From: Ruminococcus sp. AF41-9
GTDB taxonomy: Bacteria > Bacillota > Clostridia > Lachnospirales > Lachnospiraceae
NCBI RefSeq assembly: GCF_003477525.1
Contig: NZ_QUDO01000002.1
Coordinates: 62,001 to 126,000 of the forward strand
Length of the DNA stretch: 64,000 nt
Direction of reading: 5' to 3'
The notes under the pieces were generated by a model. It was not told the DNA's origin and did not search any database. It worked only from the letters and a program-made list of their open reading frames with translations. A program made the position numbers and the translations under genes. Of the stretch, positions 44,443 to 56,500 are shown in pieces; position 1 is the first letter of the stretch; the number at the start of each line of letters is the position of its first letter.

Positions 44443-47400
44443 TTATTCCAGACCGAAGTCCCGTTTTCTGTTTTCCTTGCCAGTTTCACTTTCCCGCTGA
44501 CTCTTTTCTTTATAAATCTGCAGTTTTTCATGGATAGAACCACGTGTCGGTCTTTCTTCTTTCTCATCTGATTCAGACACCTCTGTTTCTGCATCTTCCC
44601 GTTCATCCATATTGAGCAATGCATTTAATTCTGACAGTCGCTCCAGTTTCTGGTTCAACTCCTCTTCTTTTGGAAATGGCTTTCCAACCTCTTCTTTTGC
44701 ATTTGCAAGCTGTTCATATACTGTTTCCAGTCTTTGTTGTGCTTCTGAAAGCTTCTCTGGATAACTGTCCAACAGATTGTTGATACGAGTAATATTTCCA
44801 AGTGCATCTGCTCCAAGATGAACTTTCGAGACAGCCTCATGTTTGACAGATAGAATAAATTCTTTACTCCATCCATCAAACTGAATCCTCATATTGAATC
44901 CCTGATAGTTTCCGATATCCATCGCAGCATCTACAGCTTTAATATCTTTACATACCGCCAGAAGTGCTGCTCCTGCCTCTTTCTTTTCTGTGAACTCTTT
45001 GCCGCCAATCTCCATAGTAAACTGCTCTGGATCTGTGATTTTATGCTCTGAGTAATGAGCGATGTCTGCCTTGTAGCTGTCAATGATTTCTGTCAGTTTT
45101 GCAATCTGTTGTGGAAAATTCCTTGCAATATCATCTTCCAGGCGGTACTGGTTATTCATGTGGTTGGCTTTTAAAAGTTTTAATTTTGCCACATCAACAT
45201 CCAATGCCATCTTCTCTTTTACTGCTGGATTTCCGGTTGCAAGAGCTTTGACCTCTGCATAGGAAAGTGCCGCTTCGTCCACATCTTCACAGCTTCGCAC
45301 AGGTGCTTTGCTGGTCATAATCTGAGAAATGAATTTCTGCTTGTTCTCAATCAACTGCCACATGTAGCTGTCAAATGTGGATTCAGTTACATACCGGAAG
45401 ATATGAACCTTTTTATTATGATTTCCCTGACGGATAATACGCCCTTCCCTCTGTTCCAAATCAGATGGTTTCCAGCCAATATCCAGATGGTGCAACGCAA
45501 TCAGACGGTCCTGCACGTTGGTCCCGGCACCCATCTTTGCTGTTGAGCCAATCAAAAAACGAACCTGCCCGGATTTCACTTTTCCAAACAGCTCCGTCTT
45601 CTTTGCTTCTGTATTTGCATCATGAATAAAAGCAATCTCTTTTTCCGGTACACCTTTCGCTATCAGTTTCTGCTTCAAGTCATCATAAACATTGAAACTG
45701 CCATCACCTTTCGGTGTGCTCAAGTCACAGAAAATCAATTGTGCAGATTTCTGTGCTGCCGTGTCTTTCCAGATCTCATAACTTTTCTCTGCACAGACTG
45801 ATATTTTGCTTTCTGGATTATCTGGCAATAATTCGTTCACCAAACGCTGATCCAATGCCAATTTTCTTCCATCATTGGTAATTTTCAGCATATTATCAAC
45901 CGAAGCATCTACCCCTCCGTTTCTGACAACTTCTGCACGTTCCCCCAGACTTTCTACGATTTCTTTCTGCTGTTCCGTTGGTTTCAGCACCACTGTTTCA
46001 TATTCCGCCTCTGGCACAGGAAGCTTTAACTGATCGGAAGTCTTAATATCTGCAATCTCCTTAAACATATTCATCAGTTCCGGAATATTATAAAATCTTG
46101 CAAATCTTGACTTTGCACGGTAGCCTGTTCCTTCTGGTGCAAGCTCAATGCTCGTGACTACCTCGCCAAAGGTGGAGGCCCAGGAATCAAACAGTCCAAG
46201 TCCCATATTTTGTAATTTGCTGTTCTGCAGATACCTCTGCATAACATATAATTCCGTCATGCTGTTGCTAATCGGTGTGCCCGTAGCAAAGGTAATGCCT
46301 TTTCCTCCGGTAATCTCATCCAGATACTGACATTTATTAAACATATCCGCCGACTTCTGTGCTTCATTCTGTGCAATCCCGGCTACATTTCTCATTTTTG
46401 TATAAAGAAATGCGTTTTTATAACTGTGTGCTTCATCTACATATAAATGATCCACTCCCAGTTCTTCAAACGTAACTACCTGATCTTTTTTCTCTTTCTG
46501 ATTCAGTTTCTCCAGCCTTGTCTGCAATGTTTTTCTTGTCTTTTCAATCTGTTTGACGGTATAACGTCCACCATCCTGTTCATACCTTGCACTCTGGATT
46601 GCCATTTCCAGATCATCAATCTGCCTCTGAAGCATGGCTTCCTGTTTCTCATCAGAGATTGGAATACGCTCAAACTGGGAATGACCAATAATAACAGCAT
46701 CGTAATTTCCCATAGCGATTCTGGCACAGAACTTCTTTCGGTTTGCCGGTTCAAAGTCTTTCTTGGTTGCTACCAAAATATTTGCTCCTGGATATAACTG
46801 CAGGAACTCCGCTCCCCACTGCTCTGTCAAATGGTTTGGCACAACAAAGAGATTCTTTTGTGATAATCCCAGACGTTTGCTCTCCATTGCCGCCGCTACC
46901 ATTTCGTAAGTCTTCCCAGCTCCTACTACATGTGCCAGAAGCACATTATCACCGTATAACTGATGTGCGACTGCATTTTTCTGATGCGGACGAAGCTCTA
47001 TTTCCGGATTCATTCCTGGAAAACTCAAGTGACTACCATCATATTCACGGGGACGGATACTATTGAAACGCTCATTGTACACGCTTACCAGCCTTTCTCT
47101 CCTCTGCTGATCCTTAAAAATCCAATCTTGGAATGCAGCCTTCAAGGCATCCTGCTTTTGTGATGCCAACATAGTTTCTTTTTTATTCAAAACTCGCACT
47201 TCATCCCCATTGTCATTTACGACTTTATCATAGATTCTAACATCTTTTAGATTCAAGGTATCTTCCAGAATCCGGTAGGCATTTGCTCTCTCCGTTCCAT
47301 ACGTTGCATAAGCAAACGCATTTCTTGGACTGTCGGCGTTCTTTCCTGTAATCCTCCACTCACCATTTACCTCAGAGAATTTTACCTGTATTTCCTTCTG

Positions 47401-50400
47401 TGCAAGATACCTCGGCGTATGAAGCAGTTCCACCATAAAATCCTGATAATCCGAAGGTTCAATCCAGGTGGCTCCAATACGCACTTCAATCTCCGACGCT
47501 TCCAGATCTCTTGGCTGAACTGCCTCCAATGCACGCACATTCGGTGTGAATTCCGGATGATTCTCTGCAAAAGTTCTCGCTGTATTTAATTTATCTCTGA
47601 CGTTTCCAGACAGATATTCATCTCCGCTTTCCCACTGGTCTGTCAGTGGATTTTTGAAGATAACTCCAACCAGCTCTTCTGTGATTTTCTCTTCGGTCTT
47701 TCCGGTCAACTGTGCCATATATGGAAGATCTACTTTAGCCTTTTCATTTAGGGACAGAGCAAGTGCTTCTGTGGCTGTCTCCACACTTGTCACAGCGACC
47801 GCCTTTTTAATGGTTCGTTTGGTGAACATGTCCGCTTTCCGCTTCAATGTTCCATCTTCATTCAAGTCTTCCAGGGAACACAGCAGACAATAAGAAGAGT
47901 CATCAGAAAATGCACGTTTGTTAGCATTACTTCCAATAACTCCATACTTTGCTGTGTAGGTATCATACACCTGATTCAGTTTTTTCTGCTGTTTCTGGAT
48001 TTCTTCGTCTGTGACAAATTCTTCCATCTGCATGGCGATCAGTTCACGAACGGTATCACGGATTGCAACCATGCCTTTTACACGTTCTGCAGTGGCTGCA
48101 GGCATTTTCACCTGATTCATCAAAGAATTGACACGGTAATATACCTGATCATCTACCACCGTATAGCTGTAATTTCGGACATTCGGATCTGCCGGAATAC
48201 TCTCTGGCATCTCATCCAGTTCTGCCTCTATATCTACTGCCGCTACCATGCTTCCTCTGATGTGTTTTACAGCTTCTTGTAACTGTAATTCCAGATCAGC
48301 TCCTTCCATTGGAGCACAGGTTGTTTCCATACCATACGGACCGGACACTTCTTTCATCTCACCAAGAATCAATCCCGGATGCTGAACAAAATACTTGTTA
48401 ATGGTAATCCCATTTGCATCACTCTCCAAATTCACCCAGTCTGGCATCTCTTTTGTGAAACTCTCACGCTTCTGGAAAAACAAAATATCAGCACTGACTT
48501 CTGTTCCTGCATTTGCCTTAAAAGCTGTGTTCGGCAGTCGGATAGCCCCCAGCAGGTCTGCACGCTCTGCCAAATATTTCCGGACTTCCGGTGATTCCTT
48601 GTCCATAGTTCCCTTTGTTGTGATCAACGCAGCTACACCACCTGGACGTAACTGATCTATAGTCTTGGCAAGAAAGTAATCATGAATCATAAAATTGTAG
48701 CGGTCATATTGACGGTCATTGACCTTATATGCACCGAATGGCACATTTCCGATTGCCACGTCAAAGAAATCATTGGGATAATCCGTCTTCTCAAAGCCTT
48801 TGATCTGGATATTGGCATCTGGATAGAGAAGTTTAGCAATTCTGCCACTGATGCTGTCCAGTTCCACTCCATAGAGTTTGGACTGGTTTAGATTCTCTGG
48901 AAGCTTTCCAAAGAAGTTCCCGACTCCCATAGATGGCTCCAGGATATTTCCCTTTGTAAATCCCAGATTCTCCAACACCTGATACATACTTTCAATCACA
49001 ATCGGCTGTGTATAATGAGCATTTAATGTGGAAGCTCTGGCTGCAGCATATTCTTCCGGTGTAAGGACGGTCTTTAATTCCAAATATTCTGTCTCCCATG
49101 CAGATTTTGTCTCATCAAATGCATCTGCAAGACCTCCCCAGCCGACGTACCTGGATAAGATTTCCTGTTCCTCTGGTGTCGCATTGCGGTTCTCATCCTC
49201 ACATTTTTTTAACAGCTGAATAGCCATAATATTGGCTCGGAATTTCTCCTTCGGTGTTCCCTGTCCAAGTTCATCATCTGTGATATGGAAGTTCGTTGCT
49301 GGAATCAGTTCTGCTATTCCGTTAATCTCTTCCAATGATTCTTTTTCTTCCAATACCTCAACTTCTCCCGACAGTTCTTTTTCTTTTTTATCATAATCTG
49401 TCCACACACGTTTAGAAATAGCAGTAAAATAGGAAGACTCTTCCTCCATGATTTCTTCCTTGATTTCCCGTAATTTATCTAAGGTATCCGCATTTACTGT
49501 TTTGTTGTGATAATGATAATAAAGTACTTCTTGTCCAAGTTTTACATCCAGACGTTCCAATTCTTGTGTTGACATTCGCTCCCAAATATCATCTTTTTCC
49601 GTATGAATCGTGAAACCTTCTCCATCATCATGATATTCTAATGTGTATTGAAGTCGATTCTCTTCTCCCTTAACTTTGCAAGCAAAATCATAGATTTTTG
49701 TTCTGGTACCGGACATATATTCTGAATCAACTAGTCGCAGATCCGTTATATCTTCCGCTGTAAAAGTATCCTGTTCCAGCTGTTCTCCTAACATCTGCTG
49801 TGCTTCTTCCAGGTCTGCCAGTCTTTGTGCTTCCTGTCGTTCTTCGTACTTTTCCATTTCTTCCGGTGACAAATAATCATCTGTGCGGATTAACTGGCGA
49901 ACACGTTCTGCAACCTTGTTCCACTTTAATAAAACTTCTACCTCTGGACTGCCAATTTTCCCTTTTGCAAGTTTTATCCTTTTGCATCATGGGATGCGTC
50001 GGAAGCATCTGCTCCTGGTATTCCGGGTGAGGAACCACCTGTTCCATACTCATTTTTCAGGAACTCAGCTGCATCTTTCATATCATGATGTTCCATGAAA
50101 TACTCATAGATTCGGTTACGTCCTCCTGCAGTAATGCCGCCTCTTCTTAACACTGCGTCAATTTCATCCTGTGTGATAAAGGATAGTGCCGGACGTTCGA
50201 CCGTAAATTTCTGGTCTACCCAGGAACGCTCCCTCTGAAGATCCTGAAAGCGTTGGAAATATTCCGGATTATGCTGAATCTCCCAGCGGTGATAATCTCC
50301 CGGATTCTCATCCATATATTTCTGCAGCCATTCAAAACGATAGACAATCGCATCTGCTTCCTCTTGATCTGTCCATGCTCCACTCACTACATCCTGCCAG

Positions 50401-52124
50401 TCTGAATATGATTGTTTCTTTTCCCAGTTTCTGCAAGTATCCCGAAAATGAAGTGCAAGAAGATTGGTCATTTCTTCCTGCTCCTGTTCAATGGCATTAT
50501 TGGAAATCAAATTATCCACGTAATTTCCATCCTCATACATATCCCGAATTCTGTTCGCTGCTTCTTCCCACGTAACCATGCGGTCAAAGTTTCTTCTGGC
50601 AGAGTCCCCTCGCCGGATACGGATACCATCATTGTCATACCAGATACTGATTTTCTGACCATCTATGGTAAATCCTTTGCCACCAGTTCCATATTCATCT
50701 TTCAGAAAACTCCGCATTTCTTCATTATCCAGACCTTCAATCAGTCTTGCTGTAATATGAAACAGTGTATTTTTCTGTCCGCTTCCCGTGCGGAGAATAT
50801 CATTTACCACTTCATCGGAAATAAGAAAAGCGGCTGGCTGTTCCAATGCAGCTGCCGCTTTCCTTATTTCTCCTAACTGTTCCTCTTCTGTTGGGAACAG
50901 ACTTAACTGTAAATAATCTCCTGAATCACCAGCTCCTCTGCCTGTGCCTTGATCTGGTTCATGTGTCTGGTCCATGCCATCCCGTCTGCCATTTTGTCCG
51001 GTGCCGGATCTTTCTCCAGAAGTTCGTTCATCAGGTCGTCTACTCTCTGTCTTGCCTGGCTGTCGATCTCCATCAGATGACTGTCCAGACGGTTCTGCAG
51101 TGTCAGAATGTTGAACCTGGCTACCTTGTGATTTCTCAGATACTCTTTCCGCATCATTCCGTACTTGCCGATGGTTCCTCTCGTCTCTTCCAGGCTGATA
51201 TCTGGAATCTGATACTCTCCGTTCCGGCTGTAACTGATCTCTCTCATAGTCTGTTTCCTCCTTTTTTTCTTCTCTATCTTCTGTGTTATCTGTATTACTT
51301 TCACGCATTAACGTGTTAAATTCATTATAGACTACTTCTTTTTCTTTTGCAACCGTTTTCAGGTCATTTTCCAGATTATTCAGCACATATCGTCCAATCT
51401 GCATCAGGACTGGTCTGCTGATCTCATTGACTGCACTTCCCAGATGTCCTAATACTATCAGCTGATTAAAGTCCGTAATATGCCGAAAATCCTCTGCATC
51501 CAGATATTCCTGTGCATCCAGTCCACACCGGTTTAGTAATACATACCAGACACTATTGGTCATCAGTTCCCGAAATTCGACTTCCTGATTCTGTTCGTCC
51601 AGTTCTTCCAGAAATGTCCCTGTTACGTCCAGTCTCAGTTCTTCCAATGCATCTGGAAGCCATTCTTGCATACTCTCCTTCGCTGCCTGATGCAGACTTT
51701 CAGCAAGTCCTCCTTCTGTATCTTCCAGTGATAACTGCTCCTGCAGATAATCTGCCACCAGCTGTTCTCCTTCCACCGGAAGATTCCATAACTGAGGATC
51801 CTTTCCAAGATTCCGCACTTTATAAGTGTCCTGCACATCAAATACATACCGAAGTTTCGTTTTCGGTCCGGAAGTATTGTCAATCAAGGCAATCCCTTTG
51901 GATCCCTTTTTGATCCAGCGGTACATCTTCTGATTCCAGATTTCCATGGATGCTACGGCAGTTGCTTCCGGTCGCTGTGCATAAATTAAAAGCTGTTCTG
52001 GAAAAGTGTATTTGTACAGTCTGGATGCAGTGTTTAGGAACCGCATCCATTCCTGCGGACTGGCAGCTACATCTTTTGCCACCTCTTCCGTCAGCTGTTC
52101 CATTGCATATAATTTATTTGCCAT
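44443..52124 (-). CDS. giant ArdC-like / N6-methylase / SNF2-type helicase protein, one frame break
   Basis: Frames 49974-52124 and 44443-49872 are one gene of 2560 residues if one base is restored at about 49977 (GGATAAAA to GGAATAAAA); the joined segment reads on as [15 protein letters not shown] and [19 protein letters not shown]. Residues 1-130 resemble ArdC ([20 protein letters not shown]). Residues about 290-410 are a polar linker that also encodes the nested gene at 50903. The methylase part has GNVPFG (about 1126). The helicase has [10 protein letters not shown] (about 1735), [10 protein letters not shown] (about 1896) and [11 protein letters not shown] (about 2226). The C-terminus has [14 protein letters not shown]. 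Homologues (LtrC-like) belong to Tn1549-type elements and are thought to aid transfer or anti-restriction. Confidence 0.88.
50903..51247 (-). CDS. TnpV-like protein nested out of frame in the giant gene
   Basis: A 114-residue frame lies entirely inside the linker of the 44443-52124 gene in another frame. It matches the TnpV family (transposon-encoded protein of Tn4451-type elements): [35 protein letters not shown], then a helical end with [21 protein letters not shown] full AAAGGAGG ribosome site sits nine bases before the ATG at 51247, which is unlikely by chance inside a linker and argues that it is translated. TnpV function is unsettled. The upstream frame extension to 51304 is not needed. 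Confidence 0.75.
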   Translation of the reverse strand: MREISYSRNGEYQIPDISLEETRGTIGKYGMMRKEYLRNHKVARFNILTLQNRLDSHLMEIDSQARQRVDDLMNELLEKDPAPDKMADGMAWTRHMNQIKAQAEELVIQEIIYS

Positions 52125-52148
52125 GCGCTACTCCTTTTCATAAAATCA

Positions 52149-52169
52149 GGGACTGCTTAGCACAGTCCC
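52149..52169 (-). terminator. stem-loop in the leader of the giant gene
   Basis: A perfect 7-bp stem GGGACTG/CAGTCCC with a 7-base loop lies between the DUF5688 gene and the giant gene. The T run after it (TGATTTTAT) is weak, so it may be an attenuator or processing site rather than a full terminator. Confidence 0.45.
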
Positions 52170-52192
52170 CTTAAAATCATCGTTGTTACTCT

Positions 52193-53281
52193 TTATAATG
52201 CTGTGGCAAGCTCTTTTGACTTATTCTTTGGCACTTTGTCTCCCTCTTTTGCCTTGATTTCTGCCTTAGCTTTCTCCAGTCTTCCATGGATTCCACCTTT
52301 TACTTCCGCTTTTTCGGCTGCTTTTTCTTTCTCCAAACGAACTTCCCTACGCTCAGCATTTTCCATAACTGCCGTTTTCCCATCACAAAACTGAACTTTA
52401 TCGGAAAGCTGCTCCTGTCTCTCCACCTTTGTCTCATTGACTTCCTGTACCATCGCATTTAATTCCGGAACCTGAAAAATGCCGTTATCAGGAAGAATCA
52501 GCACTTCATGAATGGAAGATGGGATGACAAAGTAATCACTTCCCAGGCATTCCCCAATCTGTTTACGAATATCTTCCTGCAGTAACAGGGAAGCTCCATT
52601 CATCTTAGCTTTGTTTGTCAGACAGAACATTGGGTTTTCCATGGCTTCCATATCCATTTTTTCATTCAGCAGGTTTTCTGGTTCTTCACCAAAAATCATA
52701 GATTTGATAATCTCATTCATATCCATAAGTGTGACACCACGTTTTCGGTCTGCCACCATCGCATCCGCTTGAATCTGTTCGGCAGATACTCCCCACTCGT
52801 TCATCAGAGAAACAGTTACCGGAATACTGCTGATCCCTTCTCCATTTTCCTCCAGATTTACTGCATAATAAGCTGCAAAATCTCCGTGTTCTGTGACTAC
52901 TTTATCTGCAAGAAGATCGGTATTCCATTCCTTATCACAAATTCTCATCTGTAATTTGTCCTTCATCTTTTCATAATCCAGAATATCCGTAACTCCCATA
53001 TCAAAAAATTCTGCTTTTCCCTGTGCCTCAATACGCATATCAGCCACATCGCCAACACAAGAGTCTACATCTTTTCCATGGATATATTCCTGGTAGAGGG
53101 AATCCAGATAGACTGTCGGTACGATTCTCTGATCTCCGTTTGGAATCGTAATACCTGTCAACTTCAACCCGTTGTTTTTTTCTACTTCCTGCAGTTTAAT
53201 TTCTGCGTCCTTGTAAGACTCTGGCAGATACTCCTTTACATTGTCTTTGACATATTCATAAAATTCTTTTCTGTTCATCAT
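52193..53281 (-). CDS. DUF5688-family conjugative-element protein
   Basis: The product is 362 residues. The N-terminus (NRKEFYEYVKDNVKEYLPES, then NNGLKLTGITIPNGDQRIVP) and the central region (GDFAAYYAVNLEENGEGISS, YFVIPSSIHEVLILPDNG) match what I know of DUF5688, common on clostridial elements. The C-terminus is basic and coiled and carries GGIHGRLEKAKAEIKAKEG, the tail motif shared with the YodL and helicase proteins. The ATG pair at 53281 follows a 46-codon gene by 6 bases. Function unknown; probably linked to the transfer process by context. Confidence 0.82.
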   Translation of the reverse strand: MMNRKEFYEYVKDNVKEYLPESYKDAEIKLQEVEKNNGLKLTGITIPNGDQRIVPTVYLDSLYQEYIHGKDVDSCVGDVADMRIEAQGKAEFFDMGVTDILDYEKMKDKLQMRICDKEWNTDLLADKVVTEHGDFAAYYAVNLEENGEGISSIPVTVSLMNEWGVSAEQIQADAMVADRKRGVTLMDMNEIIKSMIFGEEPENLLNEKMDMEAMENPMFCLTNKAKMNGASLLLQEDIRKQIGECLGSDYFVIPSSIHEVLILPDNGIFQVPELNAMVQEVNETKVERQEQLSDKVQFCDGKTAVMENAERREVRLEKEKAAEKAEVKGGIHGRLEKAKAEIKAKEGDKVPKNKSKELATAL

Positions 53282-53287
53282 ACGCTT

Positions 53288-53428
53288 TTACCCCTTTCTG
53301 ATCATGTGATGGTTCATTCTTTTTCTGCTGATCATCTGCTCGGCTTTCTTCTGATAAGCCATCATTCTCTTTAAAGTTTTCTCCTGGTTTTTTCGTGCTT
53401 CCTGTCTTTTTTCCATTGCTTTCATCAT
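53288..53428 (-). CDS. small basic helical protein
   Basis: A 46-codon frame runs from ATGATG at 53428 to TAA at 53290. It has a GAAAGGAA ribosome site ten bases upstream and lies 6 bases before the DUF5688 start. The product is rich in Lys, Arg, Gln and Met (MMKAMEKRQEARKNQEKTLK, later QKKAEQMISRKR) and should form one long helix. It fits a translated leader gene in the backbone operon. The family is not recognised. Confidence 0.5.
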   Translation of the reverse strand: MMKAMEKRQEARKNQEKTLKRMMAYQKKAEQMISRKRMNHHMIRKG

Positions 53429-53467
53429 AGTTTTCTATTCCTTTCTGTGATTTTTTTGTATGAAAAA

Positions 53468-53490
53468 GGGAGCCTCACATAGAAGCTCCC
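53468..53490 (-). terminator. intrinsic terminator after the adhesin gene
   Basis: A stem GGGAGC/GCTCCC with an 11-base loop is followed on the minus strand by TTTTTCA. It lies 27 bases after the adhesin stop. Confidence 0.75.
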
Positions 53491-53516
53491 AATCATAACC
53501 ATTGATTTTGGTTTCC

Positions 53517-56500
53517 TTATTTGCTTTTCCTTTTTCTGCTGATATAAAGTCCTGCCATACCTCCTGTGGAAGTTACAAGAAGTAGGATCGGCAGCCAGAT
53601 ATTCGTGCTGTCACCTGTTTTCGGTGCATTTGATATCTTTGTCTCTTCATGGGACTGTGGTGTATCCGGTGTGTTCGGTGTTTCTGGAACTTCCGGTTTC
53701 TCGTTTGTCAGATTGAAAGTGACTTCCACGACCGGTGTACTGTCATCTGCATAGGCAAACGTCACTTCATGCTTGCTCTGATCCAGTGTGTATCCGTCCA
53801 GTGTCTTTGTTTCCACCAGATAATACTTGATCGCCGCATCATATTTGCCGTTCTTAAATGTGGCAATCTCATACAGCTTACTTTCCGCATGACCTGCAGC
53901 ATCTGTCTTTAAGGTTTCCAGAACTTTTCCCTTACTGTCACGGAGTTCAAATTCTACCCCTTTCAGTGGTTCTCCTGACGATTTATCTGTCTTATTGAGA
54001 ATCACTTTTCCCTTGGCAGTATCATCTTTCATAGCCACTTTCTGGATTTCTCCGGTGTCTTTCACCTCAAACGTCACATCGGCTGTCAGAAGATATCCTT
54101 TCGGTGCCTGCTCTTCACGTAAGGTATATTTACCGATTGGCAGTTTTTCGATATAGTGTGCTTCCTCTGTGGAAGTCCAGCTCTCTACTACCTGATCATC
54201 CTTATCGAGAATCGTCAGTTTCGCACCCGGAATCTCAGTTTCTCCTGTGATATCCGTCTTACTGATCTCTACTTTTGTCACATCATCTTTCATATCATGC
54301 TTCTGAACCTCTACTGTATTCTCTACTGTAAAGGTAATACTTTCTGCAGTAACATATCCATCTGCCGGTTTTGTCTCTGTCATGGTGTATTTCTTACCAA
54401 CAACCAGTTCTTTGATCACATGGGATTCTTCCGTAGAAGTCCATTCATCTACTGTATTGCCATCTGAATCCGTTACTTTCAGGTGTGCACCTGGAAGTTC
54501 TTTACCTGTTGTCAGGTCTGTTTTGGACAGCTCCACTGTGGTTGGCTGATTTTCAAAAGTAAAGTCGTAGCTTACTTCTGCCTGGTCTTCTCCGGCATAT
54601 TCAAAGGTAAACTCCTGTACTTCATCTGTTGTAACAAATCCGTCCGGTGCAAAGATCTCTTTCACATAGTATTTTCCGTCTATCGGAAGATCTGCCGTAA
54701 AAGTAATCTGTCCTTTTTCATCCGTTACTCGCTGCTCGATCAGACTTTCCTTCTCAAGGAGTACCTCACCCTTTGCATTTTTGATATCTTCACTGGTATA
54801 AAGACCGAAGACACCACCTGCAAGAACACGTTCTGTATCTTTTTCTTTCTTCAGAACCGTAACCTTTACTTTCTGACGGGCATTCTGCCATTTCTCATCA
54901 TAAGTGATAACTGGTGTATCCTGATCACGATAGGAAAGGTCAACATATCTCGGCTCTTTGTCCAGCACATAACCATGGGCTGTTTTTACTTCCTTCACAT
55001 AGTACTTGCCAGCCGGGAGATCTCCCATCTGTGCAATACCATTAGAATCTGTGGTAATGGTTCCCACTTTTTCATCTGCTTTAAAATAATCTTCGCTGAC
55101 ACCATCTGCCGCTTTGATATCTTCCGCAGCAAATACATCGAAAGTTACATCTGTAAGACTTCCAGTTACATATTCAAAGAGATGCTCCACAGTACCTTTT
55201 ACATTGTCCAGAAGTGTCACTTTATCCAAAAACTCTCCATTTTTGTTGATGATCAGAAGTCCTGTCGGTACTTCATCTTTCATCTCTACTTTCTGAATCT
55301 CTTCGGTATCTTCCAGCGTGAACTTCACATCCATTGCTTTCAGATAACCATAAGGTGCCATTTCCTCACGAAGGGTATATTCCTCACCAACTGTCAGTCG
55401 TTTGATCACATGTGGCTGATCTTTTACAGAAGTCCACTGATCCACAACATTTCCTTCTTTATCAAAAACGGTGAGTTTTGCCCCATCCAGTTCCACACCT
55501 GTTGTTACATCAGATTTCGTAATTTCTACTGTTGTTGGCTGGTTCTTTTTCACTGTTTTCAGTTTTACTGTCTTCACATCCTGTCCCTGGTAAGAAGCAT
55601 TCAGATTCAGAACTTCATCAGAGGACACAAATCCAGCCGGTGCTTTTAACTCTTTCACATAATACTGTCCAAGTGGCAGATCCAGCGTACATACTGCAAG
55701 ACCATTATTATCAGAGGTCATTTCCTGTAAGAGTGTGTCTACTTTCACGATTACTTTTCCATCTGCCTTGATATCCGCTTTGTTATAGATACCAAAGACA
55801 GCTCCTGCTACGGTTGCACCATTTTCTGCATCCTGTTTTTCTACCTGAATCGCAACTTTCTGTCGGTCATCGCCAACAGTCACTTCTTGTTCAATCACCG
55901 GTGTATCCTGATTGGCATAGACAAATGCGACTTCTGATCTGTCATGGTTCAGGACAAATCCTTCCGGTGCAGTCTCTTCTACCACATAGTAAGAACCAAG
56001 CGGCAGGTTATCAGCAACTGCTTTTCCGTCTTCCCCAGTCGTTACCGTTGTTACCAGTGCATCTTTTGCATAGATCAGCTGTCTGTTTCTGTTTTCATCT
56101 TTCTGGTAATCCGGTGTATAAATATTTTCAGCTGCATAGACATTAAATTCTGCACCCTTCAGGTATCTTTCTTCATAAACAAAATCCTTCTTGAATCCGG
56201 TCAGCATCTCACCTTTTTTATAGATCGTCAGCTTTCCTTTTACCGGATGGTTCTCGTAATCTACCGTAATAATGGCATCTCCGCTTTCAGAATCCATCTG
56301 GTATGCTGTGTTTGCATCCACTGCAATCTCTACATAATTCTTGTTGATTGTGTACCCTTCCGGTGCGTTGACTTCCTCAATCCGGTAATGTCCGATCTTC
56401 AGATTCTTCGGCATGATCAGATACCCCTGACTGTCCGTAAAATAGGACTTATGGGTTGTTGTCACTGGGTAAGTTGTTACCTGTTCCACATACTTTTTAT

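Noticed and set aside
54483..55649. 388-residue plus-strand open frame within the adhesin gene
   Set aside because: It is antisense to repeated Cna-B domains; the Cys/Phe-rich composition is a shadow of the adhesin codons and it has no ribosome site.
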